A stretch of 64,000 nucleotides of DNA from Phaseolus vulgaris (GCF_000499845.2 NC_023753.2:24724942-24788941); one strand, 5' to 3'; numbered from the stretch's first letter, positions 13,001 through 24,785 are shown. Notes: a model not told the origin generated them from the letters alone. Numbers and translations are program-made.

Positions 13001-16000
13001 CTCGGCCAACACTAAAATGTGTAACTGTTTGTTTAGACACACATGAACTGGACCAAATTTTTCATCACATCTAAAGCACAACCCCTTCCTAGACTTCTCA
13101 TGTAACTATACATCTGTTAACTTTCTAAAGCTTCTTGCTCTGCAGGTATAACAATGTTTCACCTCACTTCTCTCTCCTGTAGAACTCCCAATTTCACCAC
13201 ACTTCACTCCCTATTCCCATGTCACTCTGGGGTTACGGCTATATGTCCTCATTGGCATGCTCACCATACTTGCTGAATTTCCCCCTTTTGTGGCCAACTG
13301 GTTCTTCTCATCCACCCTCTATGCACAATCCATTAAATCAACCATGTTTTTTGTTGGATAGAGCTTTAATTCTGCTTTAATTAATTCCTTGAGCCCATTC
13401 AAAAATATGCTCCTCAAGTACGTTGGTTCTGCATTCTTTAACGGACCAACACAGAGTTCAAACTTCTCTTTGTATTCTTCCATTGAACCTGTTTGCTTGA
13501 GACCTAACAACAATTCAACAGGATTTTTAACCATGGTTGGTTGTAAACGCCTAATAATTGCTAGCCAAAAATCTTCCCAAGTCAGTTGGTGCCCAGAGAA
13601 CTCCCACCATTGATTCCAGGTCAACGCTTTTCCTTCCACTGCCACCAAAACCACCTATAATTTCTCCTCTCCTGACATCCCTTTCAAATCAAAGTACCTT
13701 TCCACTCTGGTTGTCCAACTATTTGTGTCCTCTCCATCAAAAATAGGTATCTCTAACTTCCTCCACCTATCCACTTTGTGTCGTCCACCATTATGGCTCC
13801 CCTATGTGCTTCCCTTTGGGATTGTTTGGCTTCCATCGCTATTCTCTTTGTCATGTCTCGCACGAAGGCCTAAACTTCGTTTAGTTCATCGTTCTTCACT
13901 ATTGTTAACGCATCGCTAACAAACCTTCGATCCCCCTCTCAAATGCCTCCACCCCCACTTCCATGCGCATCGAAACCATGAATGGTCTCCAAGAACTTGT
14001 TAGCTCTAATACTAGTTGATAGACCCAACTGGTATAAGAATAAGGATTGGATTTTATTCAACTGAACCATACAAAATTACAAATTACACTAGAAATGGAG
14101 TAAAATAGAGTAAATACAAAGATTTCCTCCCAAGATGTTGAGACCTTGGTCTTTCCCTTCTCGAAAACCACTTACAAAAAAATTGTTCCCTCTCTTCCTT
14201 CTTCTCGTATTTCTTATTTTGCTAATAACTACTTAGAGGTAGTTACACTTGCCCCTACTAATAACTTCTAAAATAGTTAATAACTACTAAAACAATATAG
14301 TCCTACTAAAAGCCTAAATCTCGGTTCTCCTCTTATAATATGTATTTGTAAGAGGCCTAACATATTCATGTCATGATGAGGAACTGTCAAATTATGGTTT
14401 TTTTTATAGATAACGCCATATTGAGCATAATTGTCAATCCAATTACCTATCATCTAATGTACAAGATTATGAATGAAGAATCTAACATAAGTAGCTTAAC
14501 AATTCTATGGTACACGAATGGACATTTTCCTATGTAAAGATAGGGATGACTGATTTTCTTTATTGGAACTGGAAGTTGTTTAGAGGAGGTAAAATAATGG
14601 GAAAGGAAAAGGAGAAAAAAGGACAGAAGGGGAAATCAATTGCTCTTGTTTGGGTGTTCAAGTTTACAAAGAAGGGAAACTAAGAAACCAAATACAAAGT
14701 ACATCTTGGTTGAAGAGAAACTTCTCCACTGCTGATATCAAGAAGATATTAGTTGCAGGTAGGGGATTGTAAGAAATTAAAGAAAACTAATTAAAACTGA
14801 AAAGTAAATTGTAAAGATATTGGAAGTGAAAAGTTTACTCCTTCAAAACACAAGGAATAACAATTCTACACCTTAATTGCCTTAAAGTAGTCAACAACAC
14901 AACCTATATCAGTATAACTTTCACGTCATAAGCTGTAACTGCCCAATCCAAAATTAATATAAAAAAACAAATGCCAAATAACTTCATAGATCTGAAATGG
15001 GCATATCAAAATTGAATTAATTAATCCTCATCTCAACAAACTATTCCTCTAGTTTGAAAGGAAAAGAAAAAGATTAATTAGGTATAAAAATGAAAGAAAC
15101 CAATTATTTAATCCCCTGTACTAAACATGAGATTTTACTATGCTAGTTTACTCTTGCGTAGAAGTATTTGTCTCTGTTCCAAACTCCTAACAAGCAAGGT
15201 GGTTAAAGATGATTTTGAATTTTTTTCTGCTTTTATCTTCCAATCAAGAATGGATAGTGGAAGTAAAACAAACTTTTGCCAATCCTATTAACTTCGACAC
15301 CTATTATATTTTCACTTCAATATACCTTCATTCTTGCTACCAAAGTATGTGCTAAATACCTCAGTTGGTTTGAATCAGTTAGTAGCAGAAATAGCAGTTA
15401 GCAACTGGTATGATTACACAGTTATAGCCGGTTGGTGTGACAGTTGGGCTGTATAACTAGGAGAAGAGAGGGTTCTTTGGTTTTGGAGTGGAATAGGGAC
15501 GAAGGGTCTCTTCTGGAAGAGTCTGTATCCATATTTCCTCATCTTTGTATCAGTATGCTCTTTGACTAAAGGAAAGACCAATAAACACTACCGAACTGGT
15601 TCAAGGTAGAGAGACCAGGCTTTAAAGGAAAAGACAGACATAGTTAACAACTTATATAAGATGCCATATATTACATAAATTTTTGCACCATCGCGAAAGT
15701 AGTTCTTCTGAGTCCCAAAATAAAATTTTCACCCAGGCTCATGAACCACAACTCATCCAAAATTATAAATCCGCAACCTCAAACATAAAACTCTATCAAT
15801 CTTCCAAGATTAATTTCTAACATCAAAATTTCCCCAGAAGTCATTCTCCACCCAAATTCAAACAAGGCTAACGAACACATCTAGTTTAAAGCTATTGCAC
15901 AAAAATCACTGTTTCCTTCCCAAAGTCAAGGAAGCATAGAAAATCTCATTTGATCAAGTTGTAAGTTTCAAAAAATTAGAATGGCCGTGCTGATAATAAC

Positions 16001-16537
16001 ACTTCAGCAAGAAAGCAAAACCAAATCAACCATAAGCTCAAATTCGCACTAGAATCAAACCTTCAAAAGGCAAAACAAAAAACAAAAAGTAATTACCTAT
16101 TCTCTTCAGAGTTAGGGTGGATGGACAAAAACTTCCCTGTCACGGTTAGTGAAGCCCACATGCAAAACGCTAGTCCTAGAGACACCCCAATTACCACCTG
16201 CAAATCCCAAAATCTAAAATTTAAATTGTTCCAACAACACAAAACCAAACTCACCACCCCAAAATCAACACTCACATTCAAAGGAGGCCCAGAAAATTCT
16301 TCCTCCTTAATCTTCAACAAACCCCTGTCTGCAACCAAACAAAATCCGAATTTTAGTTCAGATCCGTGTGCATCAAAGCCCTGAAGCTATTTCTCTCAAC
16401 AAAATTCAAAGACATAAAATAAATAGAAAAAAAAAAACTTGGACCATGGTGAGGATATGTATACATTGGATGGTGGAATACGCTGCGTGAGATAGAATGA
16501 GAAGGCCTAAGAATCCGACTACAAAACCTAAACCCAT
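10046..16537 (-). CDS. EMC5: ER membrane protein complex subunit 5 (EMC5/MMGT family), four exons
   Basis: Exons on the minus strand are 16537-16465, 16328-16276, 16197-16097 and 10139-10046. They total 321 bp, encode 106 aa, and all three introns are GT-AG. The protein begins MGLGFVVGFLG and has two membrane segments (about residues 5-23 and 43-61). Between them lies the loop YRGLLKIKEEEFSGPP, and after them GKFLSIHPNSEENR and DFMIFNHR. These features and the length fit plant EMC5, earlier called membrane magnesium transporter. In the family, EMC5 is a core subunit of the ER complex that inserts and stabilises membrane proteins. Introns 1 and 2 are 136 and 78 bp; intron 3 is 5957 bp and packed with transposable elements. 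The residue after FNHR is Tyr where the family usually has Gly. An out-of-frame ATG at 16583 may act as an upstream start if transcription begins above it. No break is seen. Confidence 0.9.
10445..10732. mobile_element. MITE with 9-bp target duplication (Mutator-like)
   Basis: The left end GGTTTAATTATGTTTTTAAT and the reverse complement of the right end (AGTTTAATTATATTTTTAGT) form terminal inverted repeats of about 30 bp. The nine bases ATATATCAA flank the element perfectly on both sides (10436-10444 and 10733-10741). A 9-bp duplication points to the Mutator superfamily. At 288 bp with no coding capacity it is a MITE. It sits in intron 3 of EMC5. Confidence 0.85.
11115..11455 (-). repeat. 3' LTR of the intronic gypsy element
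   Basis: About 340 bp, aligning along its whole length with 14017-14362. Its U3 start (TGTTAGGCC on the minus strand) directly follows the polypurine tract. The outer end near 11115 is slightly diverged. Confidence 0.82.
11480..12985 (-). pseudogene. Integrase and RNase H-tail remnant of the intronic gypsy element
   Basis: On the minus strand the sequence begins near 12985 with the linker that normally joins RNase H to integrase (VVDALSI). The integrase zinc-binding region follows (RTYKRISEV-like, then a CQRNKF motif near 12590), then the core (VVVDRLTKYAH near 12455, a DKIFPIHF stretch, and PFKALYGR-like motifs near 12105). The C-terminal region (MKKYADQSR) and the polypurine tract come last. 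Several stops and frameshifts break it. Protease, reverse transcriptase and most of RNase H are missing. Confidence 0.82.
13010..13960 (-). pseudogene. Gag remnant of the intronic gypsy element
   Basis: The best open piece (13654-13319) shows the retrotransposon gag core: EGKALTWNQWWEF, TWEDFWLAIIRRLQP, ELLLGLKQTGSMEEY and FLNGLKELIKAE. Upstream the start of gag can be followed to about 13960 with stops. Downstream a zinc knuckle of the form CFRCDEKFGPVHVC lies near 13075-13030. About 40 bases after the knuckle the reading passes abruptly into the RNase H/integrase linker. Non-functional. Confidence 0.85.
14017..14362 (-). repeat. 5' LTR of the intronic gypsy element
   Basis: 346 bp, matching 11115-11455. 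It starts TGTTAGGCC at 14362 on the minus strand and ends TCTATCA at 14017, just before the primer-binding site. Confidence 0.85.
14363..16096. other. Remainder of EMC5 intron 3
   Basis: Mostly AT-rich. The stretch at about 15350-15650 is less AT-rich and has an LTR-like look (AACTGGTATGATTACACAG ... CTAGGAGAAGAGAGGG), but no boundaries could be found. Nothing else is supported. Confidence 0.4.
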
Positions 16538-16720
16538 TGTTTCTTTGAGTGCAATCTACGTTGGTGATCGATGACGGAGACAATAAAACTACACAAAGAT
16601 TAGAGATTTCGAGGAGGATGGGTGATCATCGACGAACACCAATACCCCACCACACTGTGCCGAGTTGCAATTGCACAATTTTAGCTGCTAAAATCTTCTC
16701 TCTTTCTCTTTTTATTTAAC
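16538..16720 (-). promoter_or_regulatory. EMC5 5' UTR and proximal promoter (approximate)
   Basis: The region just upstream of the EMC5 start is less AT-rich than the DNA beyond 16720 and contains CT-rich tracts (TTTCTCTTT-type near 16700), common in plant core promoters. No clear TATA box was placed, and the extent is inferred from position and composition only. Confidence 0.35.
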
Positions 16721-18572
16721 TAAATTATGCTTATTTTGCCCATAACAAAATCAGATTCATATTTCCTATTGTATTTTTTTTAAATGACCACTTTTTTAAT
16801 TATTTTTTTCCGCTAACCGCATTTATTTTTAAATGGTTTATAATTTTTTTCATATCTCATTATTTTGAATGTTTATAATTTGATCCTATTTAAAAAAAAA
16901 TTAATATGGTTCTTTCCTCATATTAATGGTAATATTGTTACAATGATATTACTTGACAAAAAGGGATGAATAATAAATTATCAATTAAAATTCACTTGTT
17001 AGCGGAAGAGACGAGTGAGTTAAATAAGTTAATATAATAACATCTTCACCATAATTTAAGGGGAAAAGTACCATAGATTTGTTTTTTTTTTAAATAAGAT
17101 TAAATTGAAAACATTCAAAAACACTTACACCATATAAAAAATCATCACAATACTATAGGAAAATACTATTCATCTTTAAAGATTTTATTATTAATAATTT
17201 TAATTTTAATTATATATTGTGAAATAGATTAATGAGACATTCATTCATTTCTTATTAGATGGAAAAATGGTTTATGTCACCTCTCCATCAACTATTGAGT
17301 TCTCATCATATTAATATAATCTCTCCTTAATGTGATGGTGTTGCATTTATTATTGAATATTTATTATCACCGTGATTTCACATGATCATGAACCATGGAA
17401 GACATAACTAAATCAAGAGAAAGAATAGAAGAGTGTAAGTTATTAAGCATACTTAAAAAGATAGTTTAACTAAAAGTTAAGGTATAGAGTTCGAAAAGAA
17501 CTCAACACAATTAACAAAACCATGGGAACTCTTAATATGATTTAATTTATAATAATTTGTCTTTGTATTCATACTTTAGTTTTATTATACTTAAGTGTTA
17601 TAATTTGAATTGTATAACTAGGATTAGATGACCGAACACTCAAGTGTTTTTATTATAAGTTAAATTTTGATGTACTAATGTTTTAATAAGACATATCTAG
17701 GACTTAAATTTTAAGCAACAAATCACATGAGCATCAAAGTGTAAACATAAACCTAAAGAGTCATAATACGAAGCTTAAGAATTAAATTTTTCTACCATAT
17801 GTACATATGTAACAATTTTGAATATGATTAAATGAAGCAACCAACACAAAATGTACTTACATGTTTTATGCACATATACAACTTGTCTATAGATGACACA
17901 AGTTGAACACAACTTTTAAGATATAATCTAACTAAGGCATGACTTTTAAGATCATGTGTGTGTTCACACCTTTTATGGTGAAAGTAGGTGACTTTGTATA
18001 AAAGTTAATCAAACTTTGCAGTAGCAATATCAATCACAAAAAACATGAAAAAACTCTAACGCATACTTACCTAAAAAGCATAAAGGCTCAAAAGATATGA
18101 AGAGAACACATATTGCCTCCAATGGGCACCTTTTGAAGATCCTTATAAGAAGAAAAGTCTAGATGCATGCAAAAATAACAAATATTGATCATCTTCATAC
18201 AAGAGTGTTTCACATGTAAAATAAAAGATCGAACAATGTTGTGCACAAGGTGTTGAATGAGTACTAATGAATAATTAAAAATTGTGTAAATAAAGCAAAT
18301 CACATCGATGGAGAGGAAGAACACATAATTGAATGATAAAGAATAAATGAATACAACCATCAACTTGAGTTGTTATTGTGTCACATTACATCTTTGAGGA
18401 ACCTATATAATTCAAATTTATAAAAGAGACAAAATAGATACAAGTTAGTTGGAACATTAACTAAAATCTACCTAATTAATTGATATAGTGATTACAATAA
18501 ACTGTCCACTTGTTTCATTAAACTGTCTACAAATGTATGTTCCACCATTGGAAAGTTTGCATATGAAAGAGT
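16721..18572. other. AT-rich intergenic DNA
   Basis: No gene or element could be identified. The open frame at 18363-18088 on the minus strand is hydrophobic by composition but has no family features. Confidence 0.45.
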
Positions 18573-19726
18573 TGTGAACAAGATGCTTTGATGTCTCTAA
18601 ATCTGTGTGGAAAGCTTGAAGACCCTGTTGATGTGTGTTTTTAACTTGTTAATTCACTCCTTGAAATGATTCAAGCTCATTTGATCTTTATCTCTTTTGA
18701 AATAAATGTTTTCTTAAAAGCTAAGAAATTTTTATTCAATTGTTTTCCAAATCAACCAGTTGACAAAGCTGTCACTCAAAGGTTTGAGGCTAAGAAAAGT
18801 TTTTAAACCTGATGAATTGTCGAAACAACCTGTTGTTTGACACTTAGTGGTTTTCAAAATGATTTGGAAAAGCTTTGCTTATTTTTTCTCTATTGTCAAA
18901 TAAAAACAATCGATTATTTCGATAAAACAATTGGTTGTTTTTATGAAACCTTAATAAAAAATTTATTTCAATTGATTGTGTTGGAAAACAACTTGTTTTT
19001 ATAACAAAATTCTGTTAAGTGTTTTTAACTATTTTAAATGCTCCCAACTGCTTTTGATTCGTGATCTAACAACTTTGACCACTTGATTGAGTCTATATAA
19101 AGGTTGTTTGATCTTTTTTTTCAAGTCTCTGAGAAAGAAAGATTACTAAAAATGTTTTTCTAGATTTCAATAACTTTGGATCATCACAAGTGTATGGAAT
19201 AGGATTGAGTTTTGTATACTTATGAACTATAGCTTTGTAAAGCCCAGGTGTATTCTATTCTCTTATTCTTGAACATTGTATTTTTGTGGGTTCTTATATA
19301 AGGTAGTTTCAGAAAAGTGTTTTTGAAAATTGTGGTGTTGCCAAAGAGTGGTGTGTGTTCTTGAAGGGTTCAAGATCGTCACTGTTGGGGTGTGGTTTGT
19401 AATCTAGGTTTGATCAGTGATTAGCTGTGGATTGAATGTAGCTCTTAGTTAAAAGTGAGTCAGTATAAACCTCTTGTGTGATTATCTCTATCTCTTCTCT
19501 TATAAACTATTTTAACTTTGTTTTATATTCTGTTGGTATAAACAATCAGTTGTTTCGAGAAAACAATAGGTTGATTTTCTATAAATAACCTTAAAACATA
19601 AAATTTATTGAGTTGGACAAAAAATCAATTGGTTAATTTTTCATAATTTTTCACTCTACTTCCAAACTTTGCGAAAATTTTATGAAAACAATTCACCCCT
19701 TATTGTTTAAGCAACTATATCTAACA
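18573..19726. mobile_element. Solo LTR with perfect AGAGT target duplication
   Basis: The element starts TGTGAACAAGATGC and ends TATATCTAACA. It is flanked by AGAGT at 18568-18572 and 19727-19731, the 5-bp duplication typical of LTR retrotransposon integration. No internal region is present, so it is a solo LTR of 1154 bp. The right end (AACAATTCACCCC ... CTAACA) matches the ends of the elements at 39281-40116 and 24793-25086. It shares with them paired near-palindromes of the form AAACAAYCGRTTGTTT (here about 18904-18940 and 19540-19580). Confidence 0.87.
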
Positions 19727-19731
19727 AGAGT

Positions 19732-20856
19732 CTAGTACACAAGACGTAACGAAATACTATTAACACAATTGACTCTAAAAGGAAGGGTGAATAGAACCCT
19801 TAGACTTTTCATGAAAATAATTAGACAACATCATCTAACAAACAAACAAGGAAAATAATACAACACGGGTTTATATTGGTTTACCCAAACTCATGGGATA
19901 CTTTCAGTTCTCCCTTAATACAAAGCTTAAGAGGTTCTACTAATCAAATAAATTGAATACAATAAGTACACCAATCATTATTGGTTATAATGAGTACATA
20001 AATCACTTCTGCTTATAACAAGTATACAAAGCACCTTTGGTTATACCATTTTAATCTCTTTTGAAGATTAAGACCTAACAGAAAAATAGAAGAGCTAACT
20101 CTCAAATAGATGTCACTGTAAGCTCATTGGAAAACTTCACGTTGTGAAGAATTACAAGTGTGTTTCTCACACCCACTAAAGAACAATCAAACTAGACTTG
20201 TAATTCTCGTAAACTTCTTGTGAATTGGTGTGTTGTGTATTAATTTGTACTCCATCTTTGTCTTCATGTTCATCTCCATCTTGACATCTTCTTTTAAATC
20301 TTCAAGATGATTTTTGCTTCAAACATAAAGGTTAAGATCTAATAATGTTATCAGCTACGAGAATCTTGCATTACATTTTTTGATACTCGTTGACCGGAAG
20401 CTTGTAAGGAGTGACTTGATCTTAACGAGCTTTTTTCTTTTCTTGAAAAAAAGAACAATTTAAACATATAATATATATATATAGCAATAATCATGTTTTA
20501 AATGATAGATAATCAACATATCACTTTTCAATTTGTTTATTCTTTAAGTTTATAATAATACCATTCCATTGACAAGTATAAGAAAAAATCTTTTCAAATT
20601 TCATACTTTCTAAAAATAATTCTAATTGAATCTTTCAAAACAATTGTGATTACGAATTTTTAAACACAAATTATTCCATGTATTTTTTGTAAAAATGCAA
20701 ATTTAATATACTTTTATCTTTAAGATATAATTCATTATTTAACCTCTTATCATATAATAAATACAATTTCTTAATTGCAAATAACATTTTAATAATAATT
20801 TTAAACGAATACTTAAAAATATCCATAAATTGCATTCTCATCTACAACTTGTTTTT
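19732..20856. other. AT-rich intergenic DNA
   Basis: No gene is recognised. A short TA microsatellite lies at about 20468-20483. The stretch at 19732-20420 has a more even composition and may be old retroelement sequence, but nothing specific can be supported. Confidence 0.4.
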
Positions 20857-21195
20857 CATTATGACACATTGATAAAAATAGTTTGTATAGTTGCATATGT
20901 CTCCATAATTTTTTTTTTATCAAGGAACACCGATCAATAAATTGTATCATTGCATAGTCCTCCATGAATTTCTCTTTGTCAAGGCACATTGTTAAAAAAA
21001 ATTGCACCACTGCACAATCCTTAAGAAATTGCTTTTCATTTTGGAACATTGATTAATGCAAAGTTGTACAACCTTTCACAATTTGATTTTAGTCATACCA
21101 CACTGTTCAAAATATTGCAATGTGGCACAACCCTTCCTAATTCACTTTTTAGTCAAACAACATTGATCAATAGTATGTACCACATGACATGAATT
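20857..21195. repeat. Degenerate tandem repeat, about six units of 54-61 bp
   Basis: Successive units share the pattern TTTTTCATnnnnACATTGATnAAAA, then TTGTAnnATTGCAnAnTCCTT and AATTT. They begin near 20857, 20911, 20972, 21031, 21086 and 21144. The first units keep one open minus-strand frame (21049-20813) that repeats a short peptide theme, which follows simply from the repeat. Function unknown. Confidence 0.72.
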
Positions 21196-22987
21196 TCACC
21201 AGCACCAATGTTTTCATATGACTTTATCGTTTTGTGTGTCTACATTCAAAATAGTCCAATATAATAAATCTAATCTACACCATTCATTTGACAACTCACA
21301 AGGCTCATGCTATTCTTCATTTATAAATTCAACAATCTATCAAATTAAAACCATGTAACTGAAAACACACTATTCTGACCAAACATGCCAAATCTTCTTT
21401 CACTCCATAATGTCAGATTCACCTTCTAATGGACCAATTTTGCATAACAAAATCACATAATTTTTTCAATTATTATATTATAGTTGCATTTACAAATGGT
21501 CCAATAACACAAACTGAAATAACACAAACTGCAAAAGGTGTCTAATATAAATGTCCATCTTCTAAATTGTTTTGAATCCTACACAAATGTACCTTTACTC
21601 ATTTGAAGGAAAAATTGTGCATTGCTTTGGAACTTCCCAATTAGACAAGATTGAAAAAGTTGTACTATTGCTGACCTTAACCATTGACCATAGTCTAATA
21701 AGAAATGACATTGTTCAAATATTAATTGATGACCATGTATCTTAATTGTTAGCTTGTAAGTCCCAAAATTCTCTTTCTTACAATGATTGAACTACGTGTC
21801 AAGTTAATAAGATCTACAAAAATAAACTATAAGGCTTCTAAACTCACCCATTACAATCTCCTCCACAAATCCAAATGCTTTCACTTACATTGAAGTAATG
21901 ATTACGATATAATGATTACGATTTAACTTACAAATGTTTAAATCTTATAAGAATGAAAGTCTCACACAACTACTTTTTCAATAGACTATTTGACAACATA
22001 TCAAAGACTAAAAACAAGTTAAAAAATCAAATACCGACGTCCAGTTAGAGTTGTTAACAATAAAGCTTCAATAGAGTCAATACATATACAAAATGATGTT
22101 GACGTCGCACAAATGATCCATCGCTGAAAAAATAATCAACTTCCTCATTCAAGTGTGTATAAATGAAAAATCATCGATCAATATTGATCTGTTTGTTCAA
22201 ACTAAAAAATTACACAAGTAGTGCTTGATGAAATGGTTTGAAACTTACTAGGCAATACTTACATTGACCATTACACAAACTTGATTAAATGTGTATCAAC
22301 TTCCTTTAAACAATAATTATATTTTATAATTTTCATGTATTTTCACCTTTAATTATCAAATAAATTAAATCTGAATTAATGATCACTAAATATTCAATTT
22401 TTTTATTAAATACCAATAATATATGTTTTTAATATAAGTTTTTCCCCAACTATTATTACATAATTTGTTTATATTTTAGTAAATGTATAAAATAAGTTAT
22501 GTATTACACCTTTTCTTGAAATTATATATTATTTGTTATTTTCATATTTTAAAATTTAAATTTAATCCTAAAGTCATTGTTAATCATTTCCAACTTTTAT
22601 CACCAAATATTTTTTTAATAATCATTTAAAATAATCTTACTTTTCCAATAGATTATTAAACTTCTTTAAAAACTTATTTTAACATAAAAAAATTAATTAC
22701 ACATAAACAAAATTATTAAATTAATAAACATTTATTTCACATTCTTTACACTATCCAAAAAATAATTTATTTTATTTAAACCTTTATACCTTTTTATTCA
22801 AAGTATAAAATTAAAATTTTATTTTATTCAAAAGTATAAAATTTAAATTTTTTATTTTTTTATTTAGTAAATTTTTCCTTCCATTTTTTTTTAAAAATAG
22901 ACTATGGGAATTCAGTTAGTGAGAAGCAATATTTTCTATTTATTTTGATGATCTGAATTTTCAACTCATGCAGTAAATAAATTAGTG
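21196..22987. other. AT-rich intergenic DNA
   Basis: Very AT-rich, especially 22300-22900. I see no genes, LTR ends or inverted repeats that can be supported. Confidence 0.45.
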
Positions 22988-23148
22988 ATGGGAAAAACGC
23001 ATGTGGAATAAACAACACAGGATTTATCACGAATCAACTGCAAAAAAAATAAACAACACAGGATTTAACGTGGTTCGGTCGTCAATTTGTAATCTGTGTC
23101 CACGGGCAACTAATTAGGTTTTCATTCTGTTTGTAGTGGTATCGGAGC
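22988..23148 (+). repeat. LTR-like fragment with a plus-strand primer-binding site
   Basis: A 20-base segment (AATAAACAACACAGGATTTA) occurs twice, at about 23007 and 23053. It is followed by the TTAACGTGGTTCGGTC ... CCACGGG pattern common in plant copia LTRs. At 23137-23148 is TGGTATCGGAGC, close to the initiator-Met tRNA primer-binding site and on the plus strand. It abuts the 3' end of a minus-strand copia pol at 23156, so the two belong to different or rearranged elements. Confidence 0.55.
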
Positions 23149-23155
23149 TCCTCCC

Positions 23156-24785
23156 TTAATTTTGATTTGGAACAACCTTCATGTCCAACAGATCTCTTAA
23201 CTTGATGAAAGCGTCGATCTTCAGAGGCTTAGTGAGAATATCTGCAATCTGATCTTCTAATCTACAGTATTCCAATTTGATCATGTTCTTCCCAACTTGG
23301 TCTCGCAGGAAGTGATATCGAATATCAATGTGTTTACTTCTTTGATGAAAAACCGGATTCTTTGCAAGATTAATTGCAGAGTCATTGTCAACATAAATCT
23401 TGATTGAAACATCTAAATTAAAACCAATTTGAGTCATGATATTGCTGAGCCAAACTGATTGACACACTTGCTGCTGCTACATACTCAGCTTCACAAGTAG
23501 ATAATGCAACAATTGACTGTTTCTTTGATGACCACAACCAAACAGTCTTTTCGATCATAAAACAATTACCACTAGTGTTCTTCCTCTCGTCTAAATCTCC
23601 ACCCCAATCACTGTCTGAGTATCCGACAATCTCAATCTTCTTAGATGAAGAGTAAAATAGACCAAAAGTTGTAGTACCTTTGATGTAGCGCATAATTCTC
23701 TTTACAGCTTGTAAATGAACTTGTCGAGGTGACTCCATGTATCGACCGACCAAACCCACAACATAACATATGTCGGGTCTAGTACACGTGAGATATCTAA
23801 GGCTCCCAACAATCTACTTAAAGTATGTTACATCTACAGTTCGCCCATCACCTTCCTTCGTGAGCTTAATTTCAGTTTCAATTGGAGTCTTAACTGAGTT
23901 TGAATCATCCATCTTAAACTTCTTTAAAAACTTAACAACAAATTTCCTCTGATGAATGAAGATTCCATCATCTCCTTGGATGACTTCAATGCCCAAAAAG
24001 TATGACATAAGATCGAGATCAGTCATCTCAAATTCCTTCATCATGATATGCTTGAAGTCACCAATCATTTTGAGATTACTTCCTGTAAAAATCACATCAT
24101 CAACATAAAGACATAAAACTAGCAAATTTCCATAATCATTAGTCTTTACATAAAGACCATGATCTGATGCACATTTTTTGAATCCAGTGGCATGGAGAAA
24201 TGAATCAATCCTTTTTTTTCAAGCTCTTGGTGTCTGTTTAAGACCATATAAAGCCTTAGTTAGTCCGTACACCTTCTCCTATTTGCCAAATTGTATGAAA
24301 CCCGCAGTTGCTTTACATAAACCTTTTCATCAAGTGGGTCGTTTAGAAATGCAGACTTGACGTCCATTTGATGAATTTTCCATTGCCTTTGTGCAGCTAA
24401 AGCAATGATTAATCTCATTGTTTCCATTCGAGCTACAGGAGAAAATATTTCTTCGTAATCATAGCCTTCTTTTTGCTCGAATCCCTTTGCCACCAACCTT
24501 AACTTGTATCTATCAATCTCACCATTTGCTTTCACTTTAATCTTGTACACCCACTTCACATCAATTGCTTTGTGTCCTTTTGGAAGATTAGTGAGCTGCC
24601 ATGTATTGTTTTTCTCAATCGCCATCAATTCTTCATGCATAGCCTATTGCCCTTTGGGGTGTTGAATGACATATGCAAGTCTCACGGGTTCTGAATCTGC
24701 AAGAAAAGCAAAGTGAACCAAATCTTCATTGTCATCAACTTCATCATCAAGATTTACTTCACAATCTTGAAGGTGTACAGGTTGT
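23156..24785 (-). pseudogene. Ty1/copia reverse transcriptase and RNase H remnant
   Basis: Reading the minus strand from 24785, reverse transcriptase starts at about 24640 (NTWQLTNLPKGHKAIDVKWVYKIK, then FSPVARMETMR and MDVKSAFLN). It continues through a frameshifted part near 24300-24130 to the catalytic YVDD box near 24105 (LCLYVDDVIFTGS). RNase H follows at 23759-23156 (GYSDSDWGGD, KKQSIVALSTCEAEYVAA after a frameshift near 23460, then RSKHIDIRYHFLRD and IADILTKPL). The stop at 23156-23158 fits the normal pol end. Frameshifts and stops make it inactive. Protease and integrase, which should lie between gag and reverse transcriptase, are absent. Confidence 0.88.

Larger units (their letters stand above)
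11115..14362 (-). mobile_element. Internally deleted Ty3/gypsy LTR retrotransposon in EMC5 intron 3
   Basis: Two similar LTRs (11115-11455 and 14017-14362) flank gag and integrase remnants on the minus strand. Read on the minus strand, the LTRs start TGTTAGGCCTCTTA. A primer-binding site resembling the initiator-Met tRNA type (TAGTATTAGAGC on the minus strand, about 14015-14004) follows the 5' LTR. A polypurine tract (TTTTTGGGGGAGTA) precedes the 3' LTR at about 11457-11472. The flanking pentamers CCTTC and TATTC do not match well, so the target duplication has decayed or one end is off. The LTRs differ at many sites, indicating an old insertion. The host gene transcribes in the same direction. 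Confidence 0.88.

Noticed and set aside
16353..16583. Single-exon 76-codon minus-strand protein overlapping EMC5 exon 1
   Set aside because: Out of frame with the recognised EMC5 exon and reads into intron 1; at most an upstream ORF.
20813..21049. Small protein with repeated FLxxCxxxxFFL-like units
   Set aside because: Explained by the tandem DNA repeat, and the frame is lost in the other units.
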